From NCBI GenBank assembly GCA_002398365.1, contig DGYK01000067.1, positions 30,741-51,818 on the forward strand: 21,078 nt of DNA, read 5' to 3'. This document shows positions 14,601-20,974 of this stretch, piece after piece. Origin of the DNA: Flammeovirgaceae bacterium UBA5008. Lineage in GTDB: Bacteria > Bacteroidota > Bacteroidia > Cytophagales > Cyclobacteriaceae. A model generated the notes under the pieces. It ran no database searches and was not told where the DNA came from. It saw nothing but the letters and a program-made list of their open reading frames with translations. How positions within the stretch are numbered: the first letter of the stretch is position 1; each line of letters begins with the position of its first letter. The position numbers and the translations under genes are program-made.

Positions 14601-14803
14601 GAAATGCAATATCTAATTCAGGCATTCAAAAGCAATACTTTCAATGGCACGAGAAGAATAAAATTCTTACTCACGCTATCCTTGACTTGGGAGAGGTGGG
14701 TAACTTGCTTGATATTCCGTTACTTAAACCTTTTACTGATACTGAGATTGGTGAATCGGCTATTAAGGCGATTGCGAGAATTGAAGGAAGATTTCAACGT
14801 TAA
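11645..14803 (+). CDS. HNH nuclease - STAND/NACHT-like NTPase, predicted anti-phage protein
   Basis: The protein has 1052 residues counting from the ATG at 11645; a TTG at 11630 is an upstream alternative. Residues ~20-110 are an HNH nuclease: zinc Cys25/Cys28 (RCTLC) and Cys81/Cys84 (CPTC), with HNH residues His51 (KIAHI), Asn76 (YDNLIL) and His85. Residues ~150-400 are a P-loop NTPase with Walker A GGSGRGKS (176-183), NACHT-type Walker B LIIDGYNE (Asp246, Glu250) and sensor-like RVIITTQ. Residues ~400-1052 are helical, HEAT/TPR-like, without a recognised family. A nuclease effector, signal-transducing NTPase and helical sensor is the architecture of bacterial STAND/NLR-type immune proteins (Avs, bNACHT), in which target binding triggers oligomerisation and nucleic-acid cleavage. 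It is monocistronic and converges on the Gabija genes with a 29 bp gap, consistent with a defence island. The phage trigger is unknown. Confidence 0.88.
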   Translation: MPSSKRPAISRTITKALYARSGNRCTLCQCIIVEMAKTEGDGFVNLGKIAHINAISNGGPRGVLGQSKKDLNNYDNLILVCPTCHEKIDQQEVVYSAQELKRIKKNHEKYHESLKVRMSQEQANVTIQRHNEEIRYAYHEAIKFFVSSEYKIGNESVYLSDERFDELLGRNLQIVGGSGRGKSLLAKVIAVKSINKEIVALIIEAIQFVNQIDKDIENWRGQFAITLGELEEACTILEKKITLIIDGYNECPPNLTTKLNLWILGLVNRHNARVIITTQHYVKGLDELNFLEIEVQVPSIEVKKEIARRNASMANLNRTEALLSAVKTGLEAKLIGEISMEVSSDASRYEIFDLYARHRLNQNSQRGISALSSVAKYLYERITFSLSIRDFDRLISTQQNFDYLFESGLLTRRASRVYFGHELFFNAFAAEAVVRDANGDSKKLIKALSLPKHNDQRVLILGAIDDYPLLDSVLAATQDFNVIEACLTGDCGGYPKQWAQQKCIELFSKVKIEIGNLSFKITDIAEKKPIPSAVKTTMFRVLIHENSAFPWTPQEIAFIHTLPLALINGNFIHEVFEIFQQTDEVLSREFKRLRPEAIEKRISIGSNMFQEVYLGIYSSINTATSMIAKNFNSGGWSMMELIPSPLLLEYVKKRIKANDLTNGQLYLLIEIVRLFRFRNQEWKTLLGPVLSVWIKESWKYFPYHLKNALLDAAHYSDGYSIEQREELIYALNNLLEIEKENFMMPTSIIEALHALGALENDELQYEDVVRNELANIFHNEDDPKNQYEAFSFHQRTFDHPYYGAYWQVLDELSEADAKKLYNMAVKGAASHEYVFGLPTALYKLAVFQDPLTADSFIPFCSLPSKQSNMPLEAIETFLAAHVILGWLGKSIVFGYDSLTDASSKALKSYAEILYWLNRRDLTSDIRFQSTENAWKVLLDHLTGASAGVILVCRDANNLSIEQFAKDHNVVLNVRDVFPENFAEIYRNAISNSGIQKQYFQWHEKNKILTHAILDLGEVGNLLDIPLLKPFTDTEIGESAIKAIARIEGRFQR

Positions 14804-14832
14804 CCCGCAATATTTCAACGCTATTTGAGTAT

Positions 14833-16668
14833 TTAGAAGTTCTCAATTTTAACTCCTGCCTTTTCCAGTTCTTCAAAGATCACTCGAATAGTTTGACGAG
14901 CTTGATTCTTCCTATATAGACCTTCCCGCATCTTACTAAAGGTGAAAACCACTCTCATCTTAGCTCTGGAAAGAGCCACGAAGAAAGTAGACTTATCTTC
15001 ATCCTGTTGAGAATTGAAAGTCCAAAAAGCTCCATCCTCAAGCCCAACGAACAGAATAGTATGATACTCTAATCCTTTGCTTTTATGCACTGTCATAATT
15101 GGAATTGTATCTAAGCCGCAAAATTGGTCAAGTGCATCTTTAAAACTCTTTGCGGATATCAAATAATTGATCAAAGTCTTTTCAAAGTCAGAAAGCATTT
15201 TGGTTAAGTATGCCGATTGTTTGTATTGAGGGAAGATCGCGCGTACCCTATCCCTATTTGCATAATCGATCATTGTGTGGATTAGCTCGGCTATTGTGGA
15301 TTGATCAATCGTCTTTCTGTTGTATGAAGCTTTCTGCTGTCTTATAAAGAAGGCGAGGCGATTCTCCAGTTTCAGTAATTGCTGGTCTGAAAGCTCGTTG
15401 TTAACGCGACTTAAGAAATTAAAAACAATAGTTTTCGATTCAACCTTAGGAGTGTCCATCACCATATAAAATGCATGAATGAGGTATAGGATAACTTCAT
15501 CTGTCAGAAAATCCTGAAAGATGCTTTCATCTCTTGCATTTATATTATTGGATTTTAGACTGTCTATGATTTGCGTTACATATTTAGCCAATGAACCCTT
15601 CACTAGAATGCATATCTCCCGTGGGGCAAGTTTGTCTTTATTGATCCAATGTGAAATAGCTTTAACCAGATGAGCTGCTTCTTTTGTTTGATCCTCGAAT
15701 TCCCAAACCAAGCATTCACCTTCATCACCTTTCCATTTGGTAGAAGGCGTGGCAAAATCCGTTTTGTTCAGCAAAGATCTTATTAAACTATTCTGAACTC
15801 TTACCAGCAGGGGTGCTGACCTAAAATTCATCTTAAGCGGAATCCGCTCTGCTTCATTGTCTTTCTGGAAATCTTCAAAGACAGTCTTTCTTGCACCCGC
15901 CCATATCATGATGCGTTGCTTGTCATCTCCCACGGCAGTCAAAACTTTATTACTTCCTTGAAAGCAAGTTTTTAGGAAGTCATATTGAATGGTGGTTGTG
16001 TCCTGAAATTCATCTAGGAATACATAGTCGTACGTTTTCTGCAAGTACTCTTTGATGATGGGGTTTGTTTTTAAAATGTATTCGGCCAGCCTCATAATCA
16101 TTCTAAATGTCAAACGACCATTGTGGATAGCCTTGTGCCAAACGTGTTCATGTAATGTATCTACCTTAGAATTGATTACTCGTGGAAGCGCTGTATCGGT
16201 AAGCGCGTTGAGAATCTTGATCCTTTCATTCATGTTAACGAATGCTTCATCCTCTGCACGGTACAAGTCCATGATATACTCCTCACTGACGACTTCATAT
16301 TCGAGAGGCAGCGCATAATGAGGTGGCAAGGCTGACTTAAACCGGTCGAGTAGTTGTTTAGCAAACGAGTCATAGGTTAAAGAATCGAATCGATTGGAAA
16401 GTTCAGTTCCAGCACGCAAGGTGACACGTTCTTTTAAGTTGTATGCAGCATCTCTCTTGAAGCTTATGGCCAATATTCGATGAGGAAATAGGCATAAGTT
16501 GGTTTGAAGAAGAAAGCATGCCCGTTGAGCAAGTAGTTCCGTTTTTCCTGCTCCGGGACCTGCCACTACCAGGCAATTACCAACTGGCGCGGTTACAACA
16601 TCCAAAGCACTTTTTTCTAAGGTTAACCCATCTGCTGGAAGCCAATCTTTTTCTTTTACGGCTTTCAT
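14833..16668 (-). CDS. gajB: Gabija-type GajB, UvrD/Rep-like helicase (SF1)
   Basis: The 611-residue protein has all superfamily 1A helicase motifs: Walker A AGPGAGKT (36-43), motif Ia LAISFKRDAAYNLKERV, motif II FLDEFQDT (Asp219-Thr224), motif III VGDDKQRIMIWAGA, motif IV LKMNFRSAP, motif V TVHKSKGLEY and motif VI FVALSRAKMRV. In Gabija systems GajB senses nucleic-acid ends and cooperates with the GajA nuclease, hydrolysing nucleotides. Known GajB proteins are nearer 500 residues, so this is a long variant, with extra material between motifs IV and V. Its ATG overlaps the TGA of the upstream OLD-type gene (ATGA at 16665-16668), so the two are translationally coupled, the arrangement of gajA-gajB. 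Identification rests mainly on this pairing; UvrD-like helicases alone are not specific. Confidence 0.85.
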   Translation of the reverse strand: MKAVKEKDWLPADGLTLEKSALDVVTAPVGNCLVVAGPGAGKTELLAQRACFLLQTNLCLFPHRILAISFKRDAAYNLKERVTLRAGTELSNRFDSLTYDSFAKQLLDRFKSALPPHYALPLEYEVVSEEYIMDLYRAEDEAFVNMNERIKILNALTDTALPRVINSKVDTLHEHVWHKAIHNGRLTFRMIMRLAEYILKTNPIIKEYLQKTYDYVFLDEFQDTTTIQYDFLKTCFQGSNKVLTAVGDDKQRIMIWAGARKTVFEDFQKDNEAERIPLKMNFRSAPLLVRVQNSLIRSLLNKTDFATPSTKWKGDEGECLVWEFEDQTKEAAHLVKAISHWINKDKLAPREICILVKGSLAKYVTQIIDSLKSNNINARDESIFQDFLTDEVILYLIHAFYMVMDTPKVESKTIVFNFLSRVNNELSDQQLLKLENRLAFFIRQQKASYNRKTIDQSTIAELIHTMIDYANRDRVRAIFPQYKQSAYLTKMLSDFEKTLINYLISAKSFKDALDQFCGLDTIPIMTVHKSKGLEYHTILFVGLEDGAFWTFNSQQDEDKSTFFVALSRAKMRVVFTFSKMREGLYRKNQARQTIRVIFEELEKAGVKIENF

Positions 16669-18647
16669 ATTGATGCTTTGCTGAGTTTTTTGATGCGCTT
16701 AAATAACTTATCGAAAACAGAAGGGAGATTCGCCTTGATATCTGCCTTCGACATTCCAGCTAATGCTAGTATGTGTGTGACCGGTTTACCTCGTCCCAGA
16801 AAATGATATTGGTACCATATCATAAGTTCTTTTTGATCTTCTGAAAAAGTCAATGCTTTGGCTCGTTTCGATTTTAGGGTTGCTTGAATTGCGGCTAACA
16901 CAAGCGCATTGTACTTCGTAGTAACAGTAGTTTTATCAGGAATTTTTGGTCCGCCTTTTGGAGGTATCGCGGCTTTATAGAAATTTGGATAATGCTCTAA
17001 CATCAGAAAATCGATGTCCAGTAAAGAGGAGAAATAGACGTCATATTTTTCTAGCATGTCTAACCACCCATCCATAACTTTCAAATCAAGCGACCAGTTA
17101 TGCATCTTTTTGAATTCTGCCTCGGTTAACACCTTTCCTTCAGAAACGGCCAACAGTTTTTCCTGAGGAATGCCTATTTTGATTAATTGAGCGATAGCAT
17201 ATTTGATTCTGCCCCAACCTCCACCATGCCTTTCCACATCCAGATCAAGGATGGTGATATACGGAATTTTTAACGCCTGTAAGAGTCTCCAGATATGGTG
17301 TACAAAGCGATGTCCTAATGGAGCAAATGTTACTAAGTTGTCATCGAAATCATACTCCAGTGCCTCGGTAAGTTTACTAATAATGACCTCCTCGCTGTCT
17401 CCTTCGCCTATTACAACCAGTTTAGAAAAATACATTTCCGGAAAATTGTGAATGGCTTCCTTTACATACTTGTATGTTTCATCAGCTTTGTCCGGCAGAA
17501 CAATAGTGTTCACTTCACTTTGGTAGATACTATCAATCCGGAAATGGCATATTGATTCCGGAGAAACTCTTTTTACTATGGAAGGAGTGTGAGACGAAAG
17601 AAATACCTGGGCATTATCTGATTTTGAAATCTTGTATAAAATAGTCGTTACCCTCCCTAGCAACTGTGGTGCTATGTGATTCTCCGGTTCTTCTATGGCC
17701 AATAGTGTCAATAGTGGTCTTACGATTCCGATCTCATCGGATTCTTTGGTAAGTTTTTCTTCAACTTCTAATAATGCGCAAACCAGAGTTAGATAGAATA
17801 AGGATCGATATCCTTCCCCTAATTCATCCACCCGGAACGGACGATGTACACCGCTGGGGCTAAATAAAACTTCCATTCTCTTTAATACCGATTCAAAATC
17901 ACTCTGCCCAAATCCAAGGTTGATTTCTTTGTAGCGTGGGTCTTTGTGGAATTGTGACCAGAAGCTGCTGATCGATTCTTGAATCGAATTAAATTCTTGA
18001 AGCCCTTCAAATAAGGTTCCGACTTCTTTAATCTTTGTTTCAAAATTTTTCCTGAACTCCTTGTCCCATTTTATTTTTCTCAAAACACGATATAACATTG
18101 AACCAGATGCATACTTAATCTGATCAGCTGGCTTCCTTATGGCTGGAACATAAAGTATTTGTATCAGTTGACGAAGGTGATTAGGAAACATTCGTTTTGA
18201 GTCTTCAGCTTCATGAGCTCCCTCAGGTACAATAATGAAATACAGCTTGCTTTCAATGTCGCCATCTTGAAACACCTCCGACTCATTCCACGAAGCTTCC
18301 AGTCGTATGCGAATATAGGGTTGTGATCCAGTCTCATTAACCACCATATCGGAAAAGAAATGGGCGATGGCATCGGTGTCTGAGTCCGTAAAATGGAAGC
18401 GGGTCTCGATTGATAGACTTTTACTTTTTACTTCTGTCGCATTTTCATCGTGTCGGATATGAAAATCTTCTCGTTTGATTTCTCTTTCGGACAAGGTTGC
18501 TCCAAATACTTTCCTTAAGGCCTCGAGCGCTGTTGTTTTACCAGAACTATTTTGTCCTATGAAAGTAGTTAACTTATCCTTGATTGGAATATTCACTTGT
18601 TCCCCGAATGATCTAAACCCTTTGATTATCAAACTTGATATGTGCAT
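16665..18647 (-). CDS. gajA: Gabija-type GajA, OLD-family ATPase/TOPRIM nuclease
   Basis: The 660-residue protein combines an ABC/SMC-like ATPase with a TOPRIM domain. The start LIIKGFRSFGEQVNI precedes Walker A GQNSSGKT (31-38). A signature-like segment DELGEGYRSLFYLTL, Walker B LLAIEEPENH (Glu319, Glu320) and the H-loop FLSSHTPSIV follow. The TOPRIM part has VVIGEGDSEE (Glu415, Glu419) and TILDLDVERHGG (Asp468, Asp470), the acidic residues that hold metal in OLD nucleases. In Gabija, GajA is a sequence-recognising DNA endonuclease inhibited by nucleotides and activated when these are depleted during infection. At 660 residues it exceeds the usual ~580. A ~760 bp repeat-rich non-coding stretch precedes it and must hold the operon's promoter; no clear motif is visible. 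OLD nucleases also occur alone, but the coupled helicase makes Gabija the best reading. Confidence 0.87.
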   Translation of the reverse strand: MHISSLIIKGFRSFGEQVNIPIKDKLTTFIGQNSSGKTTALEALRKVFGATLSEREIKREDFHIRHDENATEVKSKSLSIETRFHFTDSDTDAIAHFFSDMVVNETGSQPYIRIRLEASWNESEVFQDGDIESKLYFIIVPEGAHEAEDSKRMFPNHLRQLIQILYVPAIRKPADQIKYASGSMLYRVLRKIKWDKEFRKNFETKIKEVGTLFEGLQEFNSIQESISSFWSQFHKDPRYKEINLGFGQSDFESVLKRMEVLFSPSGVHRPFRVDELGEGYRSLFYLTLVCALLEVEEKLTKESDEIGIVRPLLTLLAIEEPENHIAPQLLGRVTTILYKISKSDNAQVFLSSHTPSIVKRVSPESICHFRIDSIYQSEVNTIVLPDKADETYKYVKEAIHNFPEMYFSKLVVIGEGDSEEVIISKLTEALEYDFDDNLVTFAPLGHRFVHHIWRLLQALKIPYITILDLDVERHGGGWGRIKYAIAQLIKIGIPQEKLLAVSEGKVLTEAEFKKMHNWSLDLKVMDGWLDMLEKYDVYFSSLLDIDFLMLEHYPNFYKAAIPPKGGPKIPDKTTVTTKYNALVLAAIQATLKSKRAKALTFSEDQKELMIWYQYHFLGRGKPVTHILALAGMSKADIKANLPSVFDKLFKRIKKLSKASI

Positions 18648-19010
18648 GAGGAGTCATTGTTATTTTATATATGTACAAGATACAAATAACTTTGAGAAGC
18701 ATACTTTCAATAAGTTACAGTATGAGTACAAGCCCCCCCAGCTATCCGTAGTTTCTATTAGTCTAAACTGCTGTCCTTAGTTCCCACGCTTCAATATCAT
18801 TAGTCATCTCGAACGGTAACGCAGCTTTGCAACCTGTATACACTTTTCAGTTTACTACTAAATACCTACACTCTCTAAAACCTATACCTCTCTCTTTCAC
18901 CGAATGTCTATCGAAGCCCTAGGGGCATCTTCCTACGCTGTAGCTTCGGAAGACAAAGGGAAGCGGCACCCCGCAGTGGCGTGGGCATGTGAGTCGGCAC
19001 GAGGAGTATA

Positions 19011-19038
19011 GCCCCCCTTCGATAAATCTTCGGGGGGC
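19011..19038. repeat. GC-run hairpin
   Basis: GCCCCCC (19011-19017) and GGGGGGC (19032-19038) are perfect inverted copies with loop TTCGATAAATCTTC. The right arm is also part of the first unit of the 29 bp tandem repeat. It could act as a bidirectional transcription barrier upstream of gajA. Confidence 0.5.
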
Positions 19039-19103
19039 GAGCCCTTTACAATAAATCTTCGGGGGACGAGCCCTTTACGATAAATCTTCGGGGGGACAGG
19101 CCC
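19021..19103. repeat. 29 bp tandem repeat, about 2.8 units
   Basis: Units with ATAAATCTTCGGGGG start at 19022, 19051 and 19080, exactly 29 bp apart. The first two continue GCGAGCCCTTTACA / ACGAGCCCTTTACG and the third diverges after GGGGGGACAGGCCC. No similar copy is seen elsewhere in the window. Confidence 0.75.
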
Positions 19104-19110
19104 AAAATAT

Positions 19111-19151
19111 TCCCCTCCTGCAAAGGAGAAATGCCCGTAGGGTGGGGTGGT
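19111..19151. repeat. Dispersed GC-rich intergenic repeat, copy 2
   Basis: TCCCCTCCTGCAAAGGAG, AAATGCCCGTAGGGTGGGG, TGGT. It is the counterpart of 6553-6590 in the same orientation and keeps a small CTCCTGCAAAGGAG hairpin. Confidence 0.6.
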
Positions 19152-19225
19152 TAAGCCTTATCCTGAAAGGATCGCAGGATCAAAAACCCTCTTTTTTCAC
19201 AAATTCCGCGGAAGCGCTCAGCCTT

Positions 19226-19359
19226 GATGCATGTGTAAAACTCCTTGACGCATGTTCTTGGCTCCTGGATGCATGTGCAAAGCTCCTTTACGCATTAGCA
19301 TTTCATCTGGATGCATGTTCAGAGCTACTTGACGCGTAACCATTCCGTTTTGATGCATG
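19226..19359. repeat. 21 bp tandem repeat array, left part
   Basis: Six full degenerate units (starts 19226, 19247, 19268, 19289, 19310, 19331) and the first 8 bases of a seventh (19352-19359, GATGCATG) precede the IS. The consensus is GAYGCATGTTCANAGCTCCTT. The array resumes after the IS at 20975. Because 21 bp is seven codons, one frame reads as LLDAC-type heptads, but it is stopped at 19337 and does not continue after the IS, so it is not treated as a gene. Confidence 0.85.
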
Positions 19360-19395
19360 TGTCCCTTCCTGAAATAGCTTGACACATTTTGAGGG
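19360..19395. repeat. IS left inverted repeat (IRL)
   Basis: TGTCCCTTCCTGAAATAGC followed by TTGACACATTTTGAGGG. Aligned to the complement of 20940-20974 it matches at 29 of 35 positions with one single-base gap. The block TTGACAC...AGGAA (complement) is the same core repeated nine times at the other end. Confidence 0.88.
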
Positions 19396-19410
19396 ATAAA
19401 TAACCTTAAA

Positions 19411-19764
19411 ATGGAAGATCAAAAAACAATTAGTAAAGTAGAAAAGCGCTGGATTGCGCGAGAACTTCAATCTGGCAGAATGACGTTTTGGGAAGCCAAG
19501 GAGCTTCTTTCTTCGCGGAGTAAAAACCCGGAAGCCTTTGCAAGACGATTGCTTAAGGAATATTCTTCCGATATTGATTTTACTTTACCCGTTATGACCG
19601 AAAAAGAAAAAGCAAAATTGGATGCCGCCCACAAGCGCATGCGGGAGTTGGAAAAGCAACTCGAGGATGCTCAGATGAAGAACATTGCCTTGGAAACGAT
19701 GATTGACATTGCCGAAGAGCAATTGAAGATCTCTATCCGAAAAAAATCTGGGCCCAAACAGTAA
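19411..19764 (+). CDS. IS3-family OrfA
   Basis: The 117-residue protein has an N-terminal helix-turn-helix-like part (SKVEKRWIARELQSGRMTFW, EAKELLSSRSKNPEAFARRL) for binding the IS ends, and a C-terminal coiled coil (residues ~65-105, KAKLDAAHKRMRELEKQLED then MKNIALETMIDIAEEQLK) typical of the OrfA leucine zipper. It ends IRKKSGPKQ. The A7 run at 19740-19746, five codons before the OrfA stop region, allows -1 frameshifting into orfB to give the transposase OrfAB. OrfA alone usually moderates transposition. Confidence 0.88.
   Translation: MEDQKTISKVEKRWIARELQSGRMTFWEAKELLSSRSKNPEAFARRLLKEYSSDIDFTLPVMTEKEKAKLDAAHKRMRELEKQLEDAQMKNIALETMIDIAEEQLKISIRKKSGPKQ
19740..19746 (+). promoter_or_regulatory. 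Programmed -1 frameshift site A_AAA_AAA
   Basis: In the orfA frame the bases read cgA AAA AAA tct, the canonical slippery heptamer. After a -1 shift the frame continues ATC TGG GCC CAA ACA GTA ACA CAG, translating IWAQTVTQLRQFYPHYSVRY, open into orfB. The predicted OrfAB fusion is about 417 residues (112 + 305). A stimulatory structure downstream was not modelled. Confidence 0.8.
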
Positions 19765-19796
19765 CACAGCTCCGACAGTTCTATCCGCATTATAGC

Positions 19797-20663
19797 GTGC
19801 GGTATTACTGTTCGCTGTTTGGGCGCAGCCGCCAAGGCTGGTATGAGCAAACTAAACGCGAAGAAGAACAGCACATGGCCACTGCCATTGTGCTGAAACT
19901 TGTGAATGAAATACGGGAAGATTTACCTCGCGCAGGCGTTCCTAAGTTACACTTCATGTTACAAGATAAATTAGCTGCACATGGCATTAAGATGGGCCGA
20001 GATGCGTTGTATCAAGTGCTGGGAGAACATGGCTATCTCCTTCGTTATCGAAGAAGGAAACCTTATACGACAGATAGTAATCATCCGTATAAAAAATATC
20101 CTAACCTGATCCGGGAGATGAAATACCTTACCCACCCAGGCCAATTGTGGGTAAGCGATATTACGTATATCCGTTTGAGAGAGAGTTTTGCCTACTTGAG
20201 CATCATTACCGATGCCTATTCGCACAAGATCATTGGGCATTGTCTACATCCTTCACTCCATAGTGATGGACCTATTAGTGCGTTACTCAAAGCAACAAAA
20301 TCTAAAAGAGGAGATGCCCTCATTCATCATAGCGATCGAGGCTCCCAGTATTGTTGTAGCGAATATGTGAAGGTTTTAGAATATTATGGAATTAGAATCT
20401 CCATGACCGAAAAGGGTGACCCGTATGAGAACGCAATTGCCGAAAGAATCAATGGTATCTTGAAATACGATTTTTTACTGGACAGAACCTTTGCCTCGTT
20501 TGCCGAAGCTAGCCAAGCGATAGATGAAGCAGTTGAAAAATATAACCACATTCGTCCCCATGATAGCTGTAATCGATTAACACCTGTACAGGCACACAAT
20601 CAAAGCGGGTTCTTGCCCAAGAGATGGAAGACTCAGTTGGAAAACAAATTATTGATTAGTTAA
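19797..20663 (+). CDS. IS3-family OrfB, DDE transposase catalytic domain
   Basis: The 288 residues from GTG 19797 hold the HTH_21-like part (PRAGVPKLHFMLQDKLAAHG, ALYQVLGEHGYLLRYRRRKP) and the rve integrase core: WVSDITYI (Asp121), IHHSDRGSQY (Asp180) and ENAIAERINGILK (Glu216), giving the DD(35)E spacing of IS3-family transposases, followed by YNHIRPHDSCNRLTPVQAH. The frame is open upstream through the frameshift site, so the independent GTG start is less likely to matter than synthesis as OrfAB. The gene appears intact. The protein cuts and joins the IS ends through a circular intermediate in this family. Confidence 0.92.
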   Translation: MRYYCSLFGRSRQGWYEQTKREEEQHMATAIVLKLVNEIREDLPRAGVPKLHFMLQDKLAAHGIKMGRDALYQVLGEHGYLLRYRRRKPYTTDSNHPYKKYPNLIREMKYLTHPGQLWVSDITYIRLRESFAYLSIITDAYSHKIIGHCLHPSLHSDGPISALLKATKSKRGDALIHHSDRGSQYCCSEYVKVLEYYGIRISMTEKGDPYENAIAERINGILKYDFLLDRTFASFAEASQAIDEAVEKYNHIRPHDSCNRLTPVQAHNQSGFLPKRWKTQLENKLLIS

Positions 20664-20693
20664 CCCCAATCAAATGAGAAATAAGGCACCCCC

Positions 20694-20970
20694 TGTCAGG
20701 TGGTTTTAGGAATACAACCAAATGCTGTCAACCTGTTTTAGGATTATCATTCATCATTGTCATACCAATACAGGAACAAGAGAAGAATGTGTCATGCTAT
20801 AACAGGAATAGCAACTCAAATTGTAAACCCGATTCAGGAATAGCAATTAAAATTGTTCTGCTCTTTTAGGAAGAACGAAAACATTTGTAACATTGAATCA
20901 GGGTTATACTTCAAACCTGTAAAACACTTTTAGTAACTACCCTTAAAAGTGTCAAGTAATTTTAGGAAGG
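20694..20970. repeat. Nine-copy, 32 bp-phased subterminal motif array of the IS
   Basis: A motif TGT(C/A)A-N9-(T/C)AGGAA begins at 20694, 20726, 20758, 20790, 20822, 20854, 20886, 20918 and 20950, each exactly 32 bp after the last. In every copy the AG lies 14 bases after the TGT. The last copy is the core of the right inverted repeat, and the left inverted repeat carries the same motif once, inverted. Between copies the sequence is diverged. The orientation is constant. The 32 bp period is close to three DNA turns, so the motifs face the same side of the helix. Confidence 0.9.
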
Positions 20971-20974
20971 TTCA
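20940..20974. repeat. IS right inverted repeat (IRR)
   Basis: CCCTTAAAAGTGTCAAG then TAATTTTAGGAAGGTTCA. It is the complement of IRL at 29 of 35 positions with one gap, ends in CA, and is followed at once by the ATG duplication. Confidence 0.88.

Larger units (their letters stand above)
18648..19359. other. Intergenic region, 712 bp, repeat-rich, no gene
   Basis: 18648-18780 should carry the gajA promoter; on the minus strand GTTATTTGTATCTTGTACAT lies about 40 bp before the start codon and is only vaguely promoter-like. 18781-19010 shows nothing recognisable. From 19011 the region is repeats: G/C-run hairpin, 29 bp tandem repeat, GC-rich dispersed repeat copy 2, and the 21 bp array. No credible coding frame on either strand. 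Confidence 0.7.
19360..20974 (+). mobile_element. IS3-family insertion sequence, 1615 bp
   Basis: The element encodes orfA (19411-19764) and orfB (19797-20663) in overlapping -1 phase, is bounded by imperfect ~35 bp inverted repeats beginning TG and ending CA, and is flanked by a 3 bp direct duplication ATG (19357-19359 and 20975-20977). Removing the IS and one ATG rebuilds a perfect 21 bp array unit, GATGC-ATG-TGTAAAACTCCTT, identical to the unit at 19226, which fixes both ends. The coding genes are intact, so it may be active. Unusually for this family, ~290 bp of non-coding DNA lies between orfB and the right end and holds a 32 bp-phased motif array. Confidence 0.93.

Noticed and set aside
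14804..14832. Bidirectional terminator between the convergent defence genes
   Set aside because: The 29 bp gap holds no clear inverted repeat or T-run; ATTTCAACG occurs twice nearby (14791 and 14809), but this is a direct repeat without an obvious hairpin.
19142..19339. ORF with heptad-like LLDAC repeats
   Set aside because: It is the translation of the 21 bp DNA array. The frame is stopped at 19337 and is not continued in the array after the IS, where the same phase contains TAG stops in each unit.
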